NCBI GenBank assembly: GCA_963792895.1
Contig: CAWBYA010000003.1
Span: 496,001 to 560,000 of the forward strand
Reading direction: 5' to 3'
DNA from: UBA6912 sp963792895
GTDB lineage: Bacteria > Actinomycetota > Acidimicrobiia > Spongiisociales > UBA5794
DNA: 64,000 nucleotides
The notes beneath the pieces were generated by a model, which worked only from the letters and a program-made list of their open reading frames with translations, was not told where the DNA came from and made no database searches. Positions 44,721 through 54,380 of the stretch are shown in pieces; within the stretch, counting starts at the first letter, position 1, and every line of letters begins with the position of its first letter. The position numbers and the translations under genes are program-made.

Positions 44721-45137
44721 TCAATGCTCTTCGCTGAAGATCGTCAGTTGCAGACCGGCGGCTCCGTCCAGCCTGCTGTTGACGGAGCTCCACGGCGTCG
44801 TGACGGGCGGAGCGAGCAGCGTTGCGCCCCCATCCACCAATTGTGTTGTGACGCGTTCGGTGTCGGTCACCTCGAACGCGAGTCGCACCGGCGGGGCCAC
44901 CCGCCTGCCGACCTCTACCGAATCAACGAACGCGGCGTGTTCCTCGTCCAGGATCTCGAGCGTCGCCATGCCGGCTTCGAGGATCATGCCTTCCCCGTTG
45001 GGCGTCGAGAACGCTTCGCGCAGTGGCAACCCGAGCGTCTCGCGATAGAACGCGACCGCCGCTTGGTAGTCGGCTGCCGTCACCACCACCCGCATCTCGA
45101 GGACGGGCGATACCCGGCTCGATTCATGGACTGGCAC
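44721..45137 (-). CDS. VOC family (glyoxalase/bleomycin resistance-like) protein
   Basis: A 138-residue vicinal-oxygen-chelate protein with two beta-alpha-beta-beta-beta modules: MRVVVTAADYQAAVAFYRETLGLPLREAF and VRLAFEVTDTERVTTQLVDGGATLLAPP, ending in AGLQLTIFSEEH where the metal-binding Glu would sit. This group includes glyoxalase I, dioxygenases and antibiotic-binding proteins; which applies here cannot be told. The 289 bp between this gene and the methyltransferase contain nothing I recognise. Confidence 0.85.
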   Translation of the reverse strand: MPVHESSRVSPVLEMRVVVTAADYQAAVAFYRETLGLPLREAFSTPNGEGMILEAGMATLEILDEEHAAFVDSVEVGRRVAPPVRLAFEVTDTERVTTQLVDGGATLLAPPVTTPWSSVNSRLDGAAGLQLTIFSEEH

Positions 45138-45174
45138 TGCGCCTTCCTCCTCGTCTCGACATACTGAGCGGCGG

Positions 45175-46362
45175 TCAACCGTCTCCGCTGCCGATCCAGC
45201 CGATTATCTGGTCGATGACGTCTCGATCGGCGAGCAGGTCGAAGTGCCGGCGGCCGCCGAGCACGTGCACGTTGTCGGTAGCGAGGGCCGGCCCGGTGGC
45301 GCTCGCGACACGGACGATCAGGTCGCCGACGAGCGCCCCGAGGGGATGCGCGATGTGGCCCGTGATCACTGCAGCGACGAAGTGGTGCTGCGGGGCCAGT
45401 GACCCGCCTCCGGCGGGGAACGGCGCACCCGCCTCTGCCCATGCCCGTGCGATGCCTGCGCCGTCACCGAGATCTTTGATCCCGGCGCTGCGGCCATCGA
45501 GGAATCTGGCCAGCGGCCGGCTCGTCCGAGGCAGGCGGAGCGCCCACGATGCGAGAGAGACGCCCTGCTCGACCGTGGAGCCGTGGTGCGGCGTGCCCAC
45601 GCTGACGACGTGGCGCACGTGGACAGGCCACCCGTGGCCGGCCGCAAACCCGGCAGACATCGCGCTGCGTGCGACGAGGCCGCCCATCGAGAAACCGACG
45701 AACGAGACGTGGGGGTCGGCGACGGGCCAGCACCGGTACAGCGACTCGAGGAGTGCGGCCACCTCCTCGCCCGCACGGGCAACGGGAAGACCGGTGTTGT
45801 AGCGGACCATCACGGGGCTGAGCCCTGCGTCTGCGATGGATTCGTAGACGCTCGGCCCGCCGTCCAAAGGCGAGGACTGCCAGCGATGCTCGGTCTGCCC
45901 CAGGCCGTGGAGCAGCACGACCATGTGCGGCGTCGCATCGGGATGGGCTGCCGCCAGCGATTCGCGACTCACCGGAATCTCCCGAGCCGCCGGATCGCGG
46001 ACGCTGAGTGCCACGGCGAGCGCATTGCCTTCGGCCTCGAGCCCGTCACCCCACAGAGCGTTGACGGCGGCCTGCACCCGGGACGCCGTCGGCGACTCGG
46101 ATATCGGCGCGTGCGCCTCTGTGCGGGCAGACACGACGGCGCCGGCCCCGTTGCCGACGACGTGCGCCGTCTTCCGGATGGCCTCGTACACGCCGCTCAC
46201 CGATACGTGGTAGGGCGACCGCAGCGAGGAGCCCAATGGACCAAGGTACCGGAAGACCCGCTGGGAGATGATCCGGTGCATGCCCTCTACGGGTTCGACC
46301 AACCGCCCGACCACGAGCGCGAGCGCTCCACCGAGATCGTTCAGCTCGTTGTCCGTTGCCAT
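45175..46362 (-). CDS. Alpha/beta hydrolase, PGAP1-like esterase
   Basis: A 395-residue hydrolase. After an N-terminal region of about 130 residues without a known fold (containing RTEAHAPISESPTASRVQAAVNALWGDGLEAEGNALAV) comes the hydrolase: HMVVLLHGLGQTEHRW (oxyanion HG), VSFVGFSMGGLVAR (nucleophile Ser in GFSMGG), SVGTPHHGS and, at the C-terminus, HVLGGRRHFDLL with a likely catalytic His. The GTPHHGS block is typical of PGAP1/lipase-like proteins that cut lipid esters. No signal peptide is seen. It follows, on the same strand, the VOC-GNAT gene 82 bp upstream. Confidence 0.82.
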   Translation of the reverse strand: MATDNELNDLGGALALVVGRLVEPVEGMHRIISQRVFRYLGPLGSSLRSPYHVSVSGVYEAIRKTAHVVGNGAGAVVSARTEAHAPISESPTASRVQAAVNALWGDGLEAEGNALAVALSVRDPAAREIPVSRESLAAAHPDATPHMVVLLHGLGQTEHRWQSSPLDGGPSVYESIADAGLSPVMVRYNTGLPVARAGEEVAALLESLYRCWPVADPHVSFVGFSMGGLVARSAMSAGFAAGHGWPVHVRHVVSVGTPHHGSTVEQGVSLASWALRLPRTSRPLARFLDGRSAGIKDLGDGAGIARAWAEAGAPFPAGGGSLAPQHHFVAAVITGHIAHPLGALVGDLIVRVASATGPALATDNVHVLGGRRHFDLLADRDVIDQIIGWIGSGDG

Positions 46363-46444
46363 GCGGCGCCTGGATAGGGTGGCTGAGAATACTCCGTGGC
46401 GACTCGTTGACGGTCTGCCACCGCAGGTCGGAGATGGACCGCCG

Positions 46445-47377
46445 TCAGCCGGCCACAGCAGGCGAGAGGGCGCGCCGAGAGACGGGCTCGAGACCCATGA
46501 TCAGGTATCGGGCGGCGGTGCGCTCGAATCGGAAGTTGCGGAGCAGGGTTCGCCACCCGGCCGACTCGTAGAGGCGGCGGCCGGCGGTGACCGCTTCGAT
46601 GGTGGACAGCACAGCGCGCGGGTGCGGCTGCGCACCCAGCAATGTGTCGTGCAGGCGGCGGCCGATACCCAGCCTGCGGTAGCGCGGATCGAGCGCCAAC
46701 TCGACATACTCGAACGCATCGACGAGCCAATGGTTGGCAAGGGCGCCGATTGCTGCGCGCACTTGCTCGTGCCACCACTGGTTGGGACTCGTCGTGTACC
46801 CGTAGGTGAAACCGACGATCTCGTCGTCGATACACGCACCGAACGCAACGAAGCCGGGCCGGTCGACGTGGCGATACAGGGCGTCGCGGAAGCCGTGAAC
46901 GTGGGTGGGACCCCGGCTGTACGGCGGATCGGCGAAAGCCCGCTCGTACACCTCGGCGACGACCTCTCGCCACGACTCGTGCGCGGACGGCGCCAGCGCC
47001 TCGATCCTCACCATGTCTCCATCGACGATCGGCGACAAGAACTCGAGCCGGTTGCCGAACGGGTCCTGGGTGAAGAAACGGCGGTGCCCCGGAAACAGAT
47101 CGTCCCACTCGATCGAGATGTTGCCCACCTCGAGGCGGGCAGCGATCGCATCGAGGTCGCCGACCCGCATCGCGACGTGGCTCCGACGGGACGGCGTGAA
47201 GTGGGCGTCCGGCCCGAGATGCAGCTCGAAGTCCCCGAGCCGGAACCAGCACCCACCCCGAGTAGCGAGCGCCGCCGGCTTCTCCATCTCCTCCATCCCG
47301 AGCAAGCCTGCATAGAATCCGCGAGCGATCCGTTCCTTGCCCAGGGGAATGGCGAGCTGTGTGTGGTGCGGCCGCAT
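46445..47377 (-). CDS. VOC domain fused to a GNAT acetyltransferase domain
   Basis: A 310-residue two-domain protein. Residues 1-125 are a VOC fold (MRPHHTQLAIPLGKERIARGFYAGLLGMEEM, with FELHLGPDAHFTPSRRSHVAMRV and FTQDPFGNRLEFL). Residues about 135-310 are a GNAT domain: FGACIDDEIVGFTYGY, AFEYVELALDPRYRRLGIGRRLHDTLL (acetyl-CoA loop RRLGIGRRL) and AGRRLYESAGW. The start at 47377 (ATG) avoids 21 unlike residues. A joined VOC-GNAT protein suggests binding and acetylation of a small molecule, possibly antibiotic or aldehyde resistance; that is inference. Confidence 0.82.
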   Translation of the reverse strand: MRPHHTQLAIPLGKERIARGFYAGLLGMEEMEKPAALATRGGCWFRLGDFELHLGPDAHFTPSRRSHVAMRVGDLDAIAARLEVGNISIEWDDLFPGHRRFFTQDPFGNRLEFLSPIVDGDMVRIEALAPSAHESWREVVAEVYERAFADPPYSRGPTHVHGFRDALYRHVDRPGFVAFGACIDDEIVGFTYGYTTSPNQWWHEQVRAAIGALANHWLVDAFEYVELALDPRYRRLGIGRRLHDTLLGAQPHPRAVLSTIEAVTAGRRLYESAGWRTLLRNFRFERTAARYLIMGLEPVSRRALSPAVAG

Positions 47378-47517
47378 GTGCGGCAGTGTATGGGGCGGGC
47401 CGACCGTTCCAGCGCACCCGGCCATCTGAGCCGGGGGCATCGGCGGGCGTCCCAGCCGAGAACGGTTAGCCTGATCGTCCGGCTCATGCCGTAATCCCCG
47501 TCGACGTTGGACAGACC

Positions 47518-50262
47518 GTGGAAACCTACGACCACCAATCGATCGAGCAGGCGTGGCAGCAGCGGTGGGAGGCCGACGGCCTCTACCGTGCGGTGGTCGA
47601 CTGGAGCCGTCCCAAGCACTACGCGCTCACGATGCTCCCGTATCCCTCGGGAGACCTCCACATCGGCCACTGGTATGCGATGACGCCGTCTGACGCCCGC
47701 GCTCGCTATATGCGGATGAAGGGCTACAACGTCCTCTTCCCGATGGGTTTCGATGCATTCGGGTTGCCGGCGGAGAACGCGGCGGTGCAGCGCAACGTCC
47801 ACCCCGCCACCTGGACCTACGCCAACCTCGATCGGATGCGGGTTCAGCTTCGTTCGATGGGGGCCATGTTCGATTGGGAGCGCGAGGCCGTGAGCTGCGA
47901 TCCCGACTACTACACCTGGACCGAGTGGCTGTTCAAGCAGCTGTTCGCACACGGCATCGCCTACCGGGGCGAGGCCATGGTCAACTGGTCGCCCACGCTG
48001 CAGACTGTCCTGGCCAACGAGCAAGTCATCGACGGCAAAGACGAGCGCACCGGCCAGCCCGTCGTCCAGAAGCTCATGGAGCAGTGGTTCTTCGCCATCA
48101 CGAAGTATGCCGACGAGCTGCTCGAGTACGAGGGCATCGACTGGCCGGAGCCGATCCGGACCATGCAGACCAACTGGATCGGCCGCTCCGAAGGGGCTCG
48201 GGTGACATTCCCCACAGAGGCGGGCGACGAGATCGTCGTGTTCACAACCCGGCCGGACACGCTCTGGGGGGCCACCTTCATGGTCCTCGCTCCCGAGCAT
48301 CCGCTCGTCGACCGGCTCAGCTCCGACGCGCAGCGCGACACCGTTGGCGCCTATCGGGAGCAGGCGGCGAAGCGAACCGAGCTGGAGCGGATGGAGGATG
48401 CCAAGGACAAGACTGGCGTGTTCACGGGGGGGTACGCGCTCAACCCGGTGAACGGTGAGCGGATCCCGGTGTGGGTTGCCGACTACGTCCTGTTGTCGTA
48501 CGGCACCGGCGCCATCATGGCCGTGCCCGCGCACGATCAGCGCGACTTCGAGTTCGCTCGCCAGTTCGACCTTCGCATCGCTCCGGTGATCCAGCCCGCG
48601 GGTGAAGAGCCTCTGGACGGGGCGACGATGCCGGAGTCCTACGTCGGCCCCGGTGTGATGGTCAACAGCGGGCCGATCGACGGCGTGCCGACGACCGATG
48701 CCAAAGGAAGGGCCAACCCGTCCGTTGCGGCCGCCATCGACTGGCTCGAAGAGCACCGTGCCGGTGAGGAGGCCGTCAACTACCGGCTGCGCGATTGGCT
48801 GATCTCGCGCCAGAGATACTGGGGCTGTCCCTTCCCGGTAGTTCACCGCTCCGACGGCGGTATCGAGGTGGTCCCGGACGACGACTTGCCCGTGCTGCTT
48901 CCCGAGGACGTCGAATTCCACGGCCGCAGCCCACTTGCCGATCTCGAGTCGTTCGTACGGACCACGGACGCCGATGGCCGGCCTGCGGACCGAGAGACCG
49001 ACACGATGGACACCTTCATGTGCTCCTCGTGGTATTGGTTCCGCTACCTGTCGCCGCACTTCGAGGCGGGGCCGTTCGATCCCGAAGAGGCAGCATATTG
49101 GCTGCCGGTCGACACCTACACGGGTGGCGCCGAGCACGCCGTGATGCACCTCCTCTATTCGCGGTTCTTCGTCAAGGCCATGCGCGACATGGGGGTGTTT
49201 GCGGCCACCGAAGAGGCGATGCGCGTTCACGGCAAGGACCCGACTGGGGCATTCGACGAGCCCTTCATGATGTTGCGTAACCAGGGCCAGATTCTGGGCG
49301 AGGAGCGGTCAGGCGACCACGCGGTGGTCGAGGGCGAGTGGCATGACGGGCGAGTTGTCGCGACGGCGGTGCGTATCGGGACACCCGATTCGCCCGGTGG
49401 AGTGGCCGCCGGTGAGGTCATTCGCCGCACCGAGAACGTGCTCCAGGTCGCATCAGGCGACGACGTCGTCACCGTTGAGGTCCCCGACGATGCGACCGTC
49501 GAGATCACGTCGATCCCCGGCACGAACGACGTCACCCAGATCAAGCAGCATCTCGACGTGCAGAGGATGTCGAAGTCGAAGGGCAACGTCGTCAACCCCG
49601 ACGAGCTCGTCGCCCAATACGGGGCCGACACCGTCCGCACCTACCTCATGTTTGCGTTCGAGTGGCAGAAGGGCGGTCCCTGGGACAGCCGTGGGATCGT
49701 CGGCGCCCGCCGTTTCATCGAAGACGTCTGGAAGCTGAGTGTCGGTGGGTATGAGCCTGCGAGAGAGTCCGCCGAGGCGACGCGGGAATTGCGGCGCCGA
49801 GTCCATCAGACCATCGCCAAGGTCGACGAAGACATGGTGGAGTTCAAGTGGAACACCGCCGTGGCGGCACTGATGACGCTCCGCAACGACATGTTGGAGG
49901 CCCGCCGCTCGGCTGCTGTGTCGGCCGAGGCGTGGGACGAGGCGATGGAGACGTTGCTCAAGCTGCTGGCTCCTATCGCACCGCATGTGACCGAGGAGCT
50001 CTGGCGGCGTGGCCACCAGGACTCGATCCACCTCGCGTCGTGGCCGGAGTTCGATCCAGAGGTTGCCCGTGAGGACACGGTCACGCTGGTGATCCAGGTG
50101 AACGGCAAGGTGCGCGACCGGGTTGAAGTGGCGGCCACGATCGGTGAGGCAGATGCGATTGCTGCTGCCCTTGCTTCCGAGCGGGTCCAGGGCTATCTCG
50201 AGGGCGGTGAGCCGCGGCAAGTGATCGCGCGGCCGCCCAAGATCGTCAACGTCGTTGTCTGA
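47518..50262 (+). CDS. leuS: Leucine--tRNA ligase
   Basis: Class I synthetase that charges tRNA-Leu. The 914-residue protein starts at a GTG (47518): METYDHQSIEQAWQQRW, with HIGH at 48-51 (GDLHIGHWYA), the CP1 editing domain (VVFTTRPDTLWGATFM, VPAHDQRDFEFA) and RMSKS at 683-687. Between the catalytic core and RMSKS there is an insertion of about 80 residues (RSGDHAVVEGEWHDGRVVA through ATVEITSIPG), the leucine-specific domain, here larger than in E. coli. The C-terminal anticodon-binding and tRNA-arm domains are complete. The stop overlaps the start of the next gene. Confidence 0.97.
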   Translation: METYDHQSIEQAWQQRWEADGLYRAVVDWSRPKHYALTMLPYPSGDLHIGHWYAMTPSDARARYMRMKGYNVLFPMGFDAFGLPAENAAVQRNVHPATWTYANLDRMRVQLRSMGAMFDWEREAVSCDPDYYTWTEWLFKQLFAHGIAYRGEAMVNWSPTLQTVLANEQVIDGKDERTGQPVVQKLMEQWFFAITKYADELLEYEGIDWPEPIRTMQTNWIGRSEGARVTFPTEAGDEIVVFTTRPDTLWGATFMVLAPEHPLVDRLSSDAQRDTVGAYREQAAKRTELERMEDAKDKTGVFTGGYALNPVNGERIPVWVADYVLLSYGTGAIMAVPAHDQRDFEFARQFDLRIAPVIQPAGEEPLDGATMPESYVGPGVMVNSGPIDGVPTTDAKGRANPSVAAAIDWLEEHRAGEEAVNYRLRDWLISRQRYWGCPFPVVHRSDGGIEVVPDDDLPVLLPEDVEFHGRSPLADLESFVRTTDADGRPADRETDTMDTFMCSSWYWFRYLSPHFEAGPFDPEEAAYWLPVDTYTGGAEHAVMHLLYSRFFVKAMRDMGVFAATEEAMRVHGKDPTGAFDEPFMMLRNQGQILGEERSGDHAVVEGEWHDGRVVATAVRIGTPDSPGGVAAGEVIRRTENVLQVASGDDVVTVEVPDDATVEITSIPGTNDVTQIKQHLDVQRMSKSKGNVVNPDELVAQYGADTVRTYLMFAFEWQKGGPWDSRGIVGARRFIEDVWKLSVGGYEPARESAEATRELRRRVHQTIAKVDEDMVEFKWNTAVAALMTLRNDMLEARRSAAVSAEAWDEAMETLLKLLAPIAPHVTEELWRRGHQDSIHLASWPEFDPEVAREDTVTLVIQVNGKVRDRVEVAATIGEADAIAAALASERVQGYLEGGEPRQVIARPPKIVNVVV

Positions 50263-50713
50263 CCGGGCGACGCCTCCAGAATCGCTGATCGCCGGCGATG
50301 TCCTTGCGGCTGCCGGCATCGACGTCGCTGACGTGCGACGCGAGCTGCCGCTGGTGGAGCCCTACGCCGTTCCTGTCCGAGTCGCGTCTCGCCTCTTTCG
50401 CACATTCTGGGCGTCGGGAATCGTCGCCGTTGCCATGCCGTGGGCGATCTACGTCACGGACACGATCTACGAACGGTTGCGCACCGGGGCCGAGCCGGAG
50501 CGGTCGGGTCCCCTGGTCGTTCACGAGCTCACGCACCTCGAGCAATATGCCCGTCTTGGGCCGTTGCGCCACGTCACGCTGTATGTCGGCGACTACCTGC
50601 GAAGCCGGCTGCTGCGACGTCGGTCCCATTGGGACGCGTATCGCGAGATCCGCCTCGAGGTGGAGGCGCGCGACGTCGCCGCACGTTTCACCCGCGCGGA
50701 CGGTCCGATGTGA
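50255..50713 (+). CDS. Small HExxH protein of unknown function
   Basis: A 152-residue protein that starts at a TTG overlapping the leuS end. Its one recognisable feature is LVVHELTHLEQY with His90, Glu91 and His94, the zinc-metallopeptidase motif HExxH, in a DUF4157-like setting (a short hydrophobic stretch FWASGIVAVAMPWAIYV before it). A third ligand could be the Glu in ALEVEARD. It is basic and probably cytoplasmic or membrane-associated. Its stop overlaps the CPBP protease start (GTGA), so the two form a coupled pair of putative metalloenzymes. Confidence 0.7.
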   Translation: MSDRATPPESLIAGDVLAAAGIDVADVRRELPLVEPYAVPVRVASRLFRTFWASGIVAVAMPWAIYVTDTIYERLRTGAEPERSGPLVVHELTHLEQYARLGPLRHVTLYVGDYLRSRLLRRRSHWDAYREIRLEVEARDVAARFTRADGPM

Positions 50714-51489
50714 CGACCTCACAGACACCACCTGCGTATCTGCCCGCCGCCCAGTGGAGCTACACGGACACGGCCTTGACGCTCGGGGCCGGCTATCTGG
50801 CTGCGCTCGTCGTCGGCACCTTGCTGCTGCTGGCGACCGGGCGCACGAGTGCAGATCAGGTTGGCGTGCTCGAGCTCTCCGTGACCCTCCTCGCCCAGAG
50901 TGCGGGGCACCTCGCCATGGCATCCCGGCTGTCACGAAGCCGGGGTACCGGGAACTGGGCGGACGACTTCGGCTTTCGCCTCCGCTCCCGCGACGCGTGG
51001 GGGCTCACGGTAGGCGTGGGGTTGCAGCTGGTCGTTGCGGTGTTGATCGGACCGCTGGTCGAGCTCTTTGCGCCCGACGATGCGCCGCGCCAGGGGGTTG
51101 CGGAGATCGCCGAGCAGGTACAGGGTGCACTTGGACGGCTCGTGTTCGTCGTCCTGATCGTGGCCGTCGCCCCTGTGGTCGAGGAGATCGTGTTTCGCGG
51201 CATGCTGTTGTCGCGTCTGCGGCGGGGAATGGGGCGCTGGCCGGCGATTCTGACGTCGGCAGGCGTCTTCTCCGTCATCCACTTCGTGCTCGACCAGAAT
51301 GCGGTTCTCGCGGTGCCCGGCCTCTTCATCATCGGCATTGCGCTTGCCTGGTTCGCGCTGCGGGACGGAGATCTGAGCGTCCCGATCTTCGTGCACGCAG
51401 GCGTCAACCTCACCGGGGCAGTCGTGCTGATCTTTGGAGATCAGCTGAGCGAGGCGGCAGGCGCCGTTGGGTTGCCCTTCTTCGGCTGA
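50710..51489 (+). CDS. CPBP family intramembrane metalloprotease (CAAX-like)
   Basis: A 259-residue protein with about seven membrane segments and the CPBP (Rce1-like) motifs: VEEIVFRGMLLSRLRR with Glu158, Glu159 and Arg163 as motif 1, SVIHFVLDQ with the His of motif 2, and FVHAGVNLTG with the His and Asn of motif 3. Such enzymes cut within membranes, and in bacteria are known for bacteriocin self-immunity. It starts at a GTG that overlaps the preceding gene. Its substrate is unknown. Confidence 0.88.
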   Translation: MTTSQTPPAYLPAAQWSYTDTALTLGAGYLAALVVGTLLLLATGRTSADQVGVLELSVTLLAQSAGHLAMASRLSRSRGTGNWADDFGFRLRSRDAWGLTVGVGLQLVVAVLIGPLVELFAPDDAPRQGVAEIAEQVQGALGRLVFVVLIVAVAPVVEEIVFRGMLLSRLRRGMGRWPAILTSAGVFSVIHFVLDQNAVLAVPGLFIIGIALAWFALRDGDLSVPIFVHAGVNLTGAVVLIFGDQLSEAAGAVGLPFFG

Positions 51490-51612
51490 GCGGCGTCCGC
51501 CCGTCCGAATCAGTTCGAGGGTGCGGCGTTCGGACTGCTTCTTTCTGTCTCGGGTCCGTGGTACGTATGGCACTGCCCGGCACGGCACCGAAGGGAGCGC
51601 GGGGAGGTTGCC

Positions 51613-52176
51613 ATCGAGGCCTCGCAGCTCACTCGTCTCACCCTTGGCCTGGCTGTCGCACTCGCCGGCCTTGGCGCCCTCTGGTTCTGGCCTGCCGCCA
51701 CACCGGTTGCGGTCCCACCCGGCGCACCGGCGGAGGTCGTAGGGGCGTCGCCCGGCATCACCGTCCATGTTTCCGGAGCAGTGGCATCACCCGGTTTGGT
51801 CGAGTTGGGCATCGGCGCTCGAACGGCCGATGCGATCGCAGCCGCAGGCGGTGTGGTACCGGGAGCCGACATCGGGGCGCTCAACCTCGCCGCACCGGTC
51901 CGTGACGGTGAGCAGGTCCGAGTGCCGTCGGCACTGCCGACGTCGGCGGCGGGTGGGGGTGGCGGCAACGTTCCAGACGACGGGCTCGTCCACGTCAACA
52001 CAGCCGATGCCGCTGGACTGCAGGCGCTGCCCGGCGTCGGGCCTGTGCTCGCAGCGAGAATCGTGGCCTACCGCGAGCAGCACGGCCCCTTCAGCGCAGT
52101 GGAGGATCTGCTCGACGTGGCCGGGATCGGGGAGGCGAGGCTCGCAGCGTTGCGAGACGCCGTGGCGATCCCCTGA
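51613..52176 (+). CDS. comEA: Competence protein ComEA, apparently starting at ATC
   Basis: Membrane-anchored DNA-binding receptor for transformation. The reading frame has a hydrophobic anchor (LTLGLAVALAGLGALWFW), a Pro/Ala linker, an SLBB-type domain (GITVHVSGAVASPGLVELG) and the C-terminal helix-hairpin-helix pair (LVHVNTADAAGLQALPGVGPVLAARIVAYRE and LDVAGIGEARLAALRD). No ATG, GTG or TTG lies in frame before the anchor between the previous stop (51489) and 51780. An ATC at 51613 follows a perfect GGGGAGG by five bases, so it is the likely start, unless a sequence change hides a normal one. A GTG at 51781 would lose the anchor and be functionally odd. The stop overlaps comEC. Confidence 0.86.
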   Translation: MEASQLTRLTLGLAVALAGLGALWFWPAATPVAVPPGAPAEVVGASPGITVHVSGAVASPGLVELGIGARTADAIAAAGGVVPGADIGALNLAAPVRDGEQVRVPSALPTSAAGGGGGNVPDDGLVHVNTADAAGLQALPGVGPVLAARIVAYREQHGPFSAVEDLLDVAGIGEARLAALRDAVAIP

Positions 52177-54328
52177 TGGGCCGTCGGCTGCCTCGTGACG
52201 CCGGATCTGTCGTCGTCGCATGCTGTGCTGCCTGGGCGGGGTGCTTGCTCGGGCTTTCCGGGCTGTGGATCGCGGCACCACCTGGTGGGATCGGAGCTCT
52301 GATAGCGCTCCGGACGCGCCCTCGCGTGGCCGCTGCGGCTGCCGTTCTCGTCGCAGGGGTGCTGTCCGGTTCCGCCGCCGGGGCGCGGGTCGAGGCAACC
52401 CTCGGCGCCCCTCTCCCAAGGCCCGGCCCCATCGAGGTCTCGGCCCGCATGGTCGTCGACCCTCTGCCTTCCCCGTTTGGCGAACGTCTCGTTGTCTCGA
52501 CCATTGCTGAGGACGCCCAAACCTGGCCACCGAGCGGCCTCAGGCTGGTCGTGAGCGCCGTCGCGGTGCCTGCTCGTCTGGCAGCGGGGGAGGTCATCCG
52601 GATCTCGGGGGATCTGCGCGACCGTCCGGGGTGGTTGCGCGGCGATCCCTACCGGGCAACGGTCATCGGTGCCACCGTCACCCGAGTTGCAGGCCCGTCG
52701 GGTCCCTTGTTCAGTGCCGGCAACGGGTTGCGACGGCTCGTGCTCGATCGCCTCGAGCCTCAGCGAGACCGCCCCGAGTCTGCGCTTCTGGCTGGATTCC
52801 TCGTTGGCGACACGACGGATCTCCCGGAGATAGACCTCGAGCACCTCCGCCGGTCGGGACTCACCCACTTCGTCGCCGTTTCGGGCTCCAACGTCGCCCT
52901 CTTCCTCGGTGCTTGGTGGCTCGTTGCGGGCCCCATCGGACTCGGTCCGAGAGTGCGTGCAGCAGGCGGGCTGGTTGCGCTCGTTGTGTTCGTGGTCGCA
53001 ACACGCTGGGAGCCGTCCGTCGTGCGTGCGGCGACAATGGCGGGCCTCGTTCTCACCGGTCGCATAGTCGGGCTCCCGATCGGCCCGTGGCGGGCGCTCG
53101 GGGGTGCCGTCGTGGCACTGCTCCTGATCTCGGGAGAGCTCGCCACCGATGTCGGGTTCCAGCTCTCCGTCGCCGCCACCGCAGGCGTGCTCGCTGGGGC
53201 GCACGTCGCAGGCCCGCGGCACGCGGGTGGGCGAGAACGATCCTCGTTGCCACTGTGGGGGCTCAGGTCGCCGTTCTTCCGATCCTGCTGACGCGTTTCG
53301 GCAGCGTCCCTCTGCTCAGCCCCGTCGCCAACTTGGTGGCGGCACCCCTGGTCATGGCGGCCACCGCGGTTGGCGGCGTCGGCCTTCTCGTCGACGTGCC
53401 CCTTGTGGTGGAGGCCGGTCTCGCCGCTGCCCGCGGCGTCCTGTTCATCGCCGAGCATGCAGCATCGTGGCCACAGCTCGGGGTCCTGGGAACCGCCGCA
53501 GTGGCCTGCGCAGGTGCGGCGCTCCGCCGTCCGCTCCTTCGTCCGGCCGTCGCCGCCGGCATCGTCGCCGCCATCGTCGTGGCCTCACTGCCCGCGGGTC
53601 GCCCCTCCGTGCCTGCGATCACGTTTCTCGACGTCGGCCAGGGGGACGCCATTCTCATCCGAGACCCGGGAGGCGCCGCAGCGCTCGTCGACGGTGGGCA
53701 CGACCCCGCGGTGCTGCGCACGGCGCTGCGCCGCAACGGAGTGCGGCGCGTCGAGCTACTCATCATCACCCATGGCGACGCCGACCACGTCGGCGGCCTC
53801 GACGGTCTGGTGGACGAGGTCCAGGTCGATGCGCTCTGGTATCCGGCGAGGCAGGATATGGGGGAGCTGCTGCCCGAGGTCGTGGGAGACGCAGCTGCGT
53901 CCGGCAGCGTCGTCCATGCCGTGACCGCCGGGGATCGATGGCGTCTCGGGGCCATCGATCTCCAGGTACTCGGGCCGCAGCGGCGGTATGGCTCCGACAA
54001 CGACGGTTCGGTCGTCTTGTGGGTCGCGGTCGGCTCGGAATCGGCCCTCCTGACCGGGGACGTCGAGGCGGTAGGGCAGTCCGAGTTGCCACCAGTGCGC
54101 CCCGACATCCTCCAGGTTCCGCACCACGGCTCTGCGACATCGGATCTGGAGTGGCTCGCCGCCACCGTGGGCACGATTGCCGTGGTCAGCGTCGGACCGA
54201 ACTCGTACGGCCATCCGAACGATGCCGTCATCGCAACTCTCGAGGCGGCAGGTGCGAGTGTGTATTCGACCCAGGAATCTGGGGATGTCACCGTCGCGCT
54301 GTGTGGGGTCTGTGCTGCGCAACCCTGA
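52176..54328 (+). CDS. comEC: ComEC/Rec2 DNA-uptake channel, with a one-base frameshift
   Basis: Inner-membrane channel that carries single-stranded DNA into the cell. From an ATG overlapping comEA the protein has an OB-like extracellular part, then the Competence domain (HLRRSGLTHFVAVSGSNVALFLG, RWEPSVVRAATMAG and ELATDVGFQLSVAATAGVLAG). The frame changes near 53220; one base appears missing, and the next frame gives ARGWARTILVATVGAQVAVLPILLTRFGSVPLLSPVANLVAAPLV. The C-terminal metallo-beta-lactamase domain is intact: FLDVGQGDAILI, THGDADHVGG, LQVPHHGS and VSVGPNSYGHP. All domains are present, so error is likelier than loss of function. Confidence 0.92.
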
Positions 54329-54380
54329 TTGCCCAGAAGCCCGCAGCGGTCGTGTCACGGCGGGCGGGTACGCTTGCGCC

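Noticed and set aside
47008..49230. A 740-codon open frame on the minus strand
   Set aside because: It is antisense to leuS, has Arg/His/Asp-rich composition typical of mirror frames in GC-rich DNA and no known domain.
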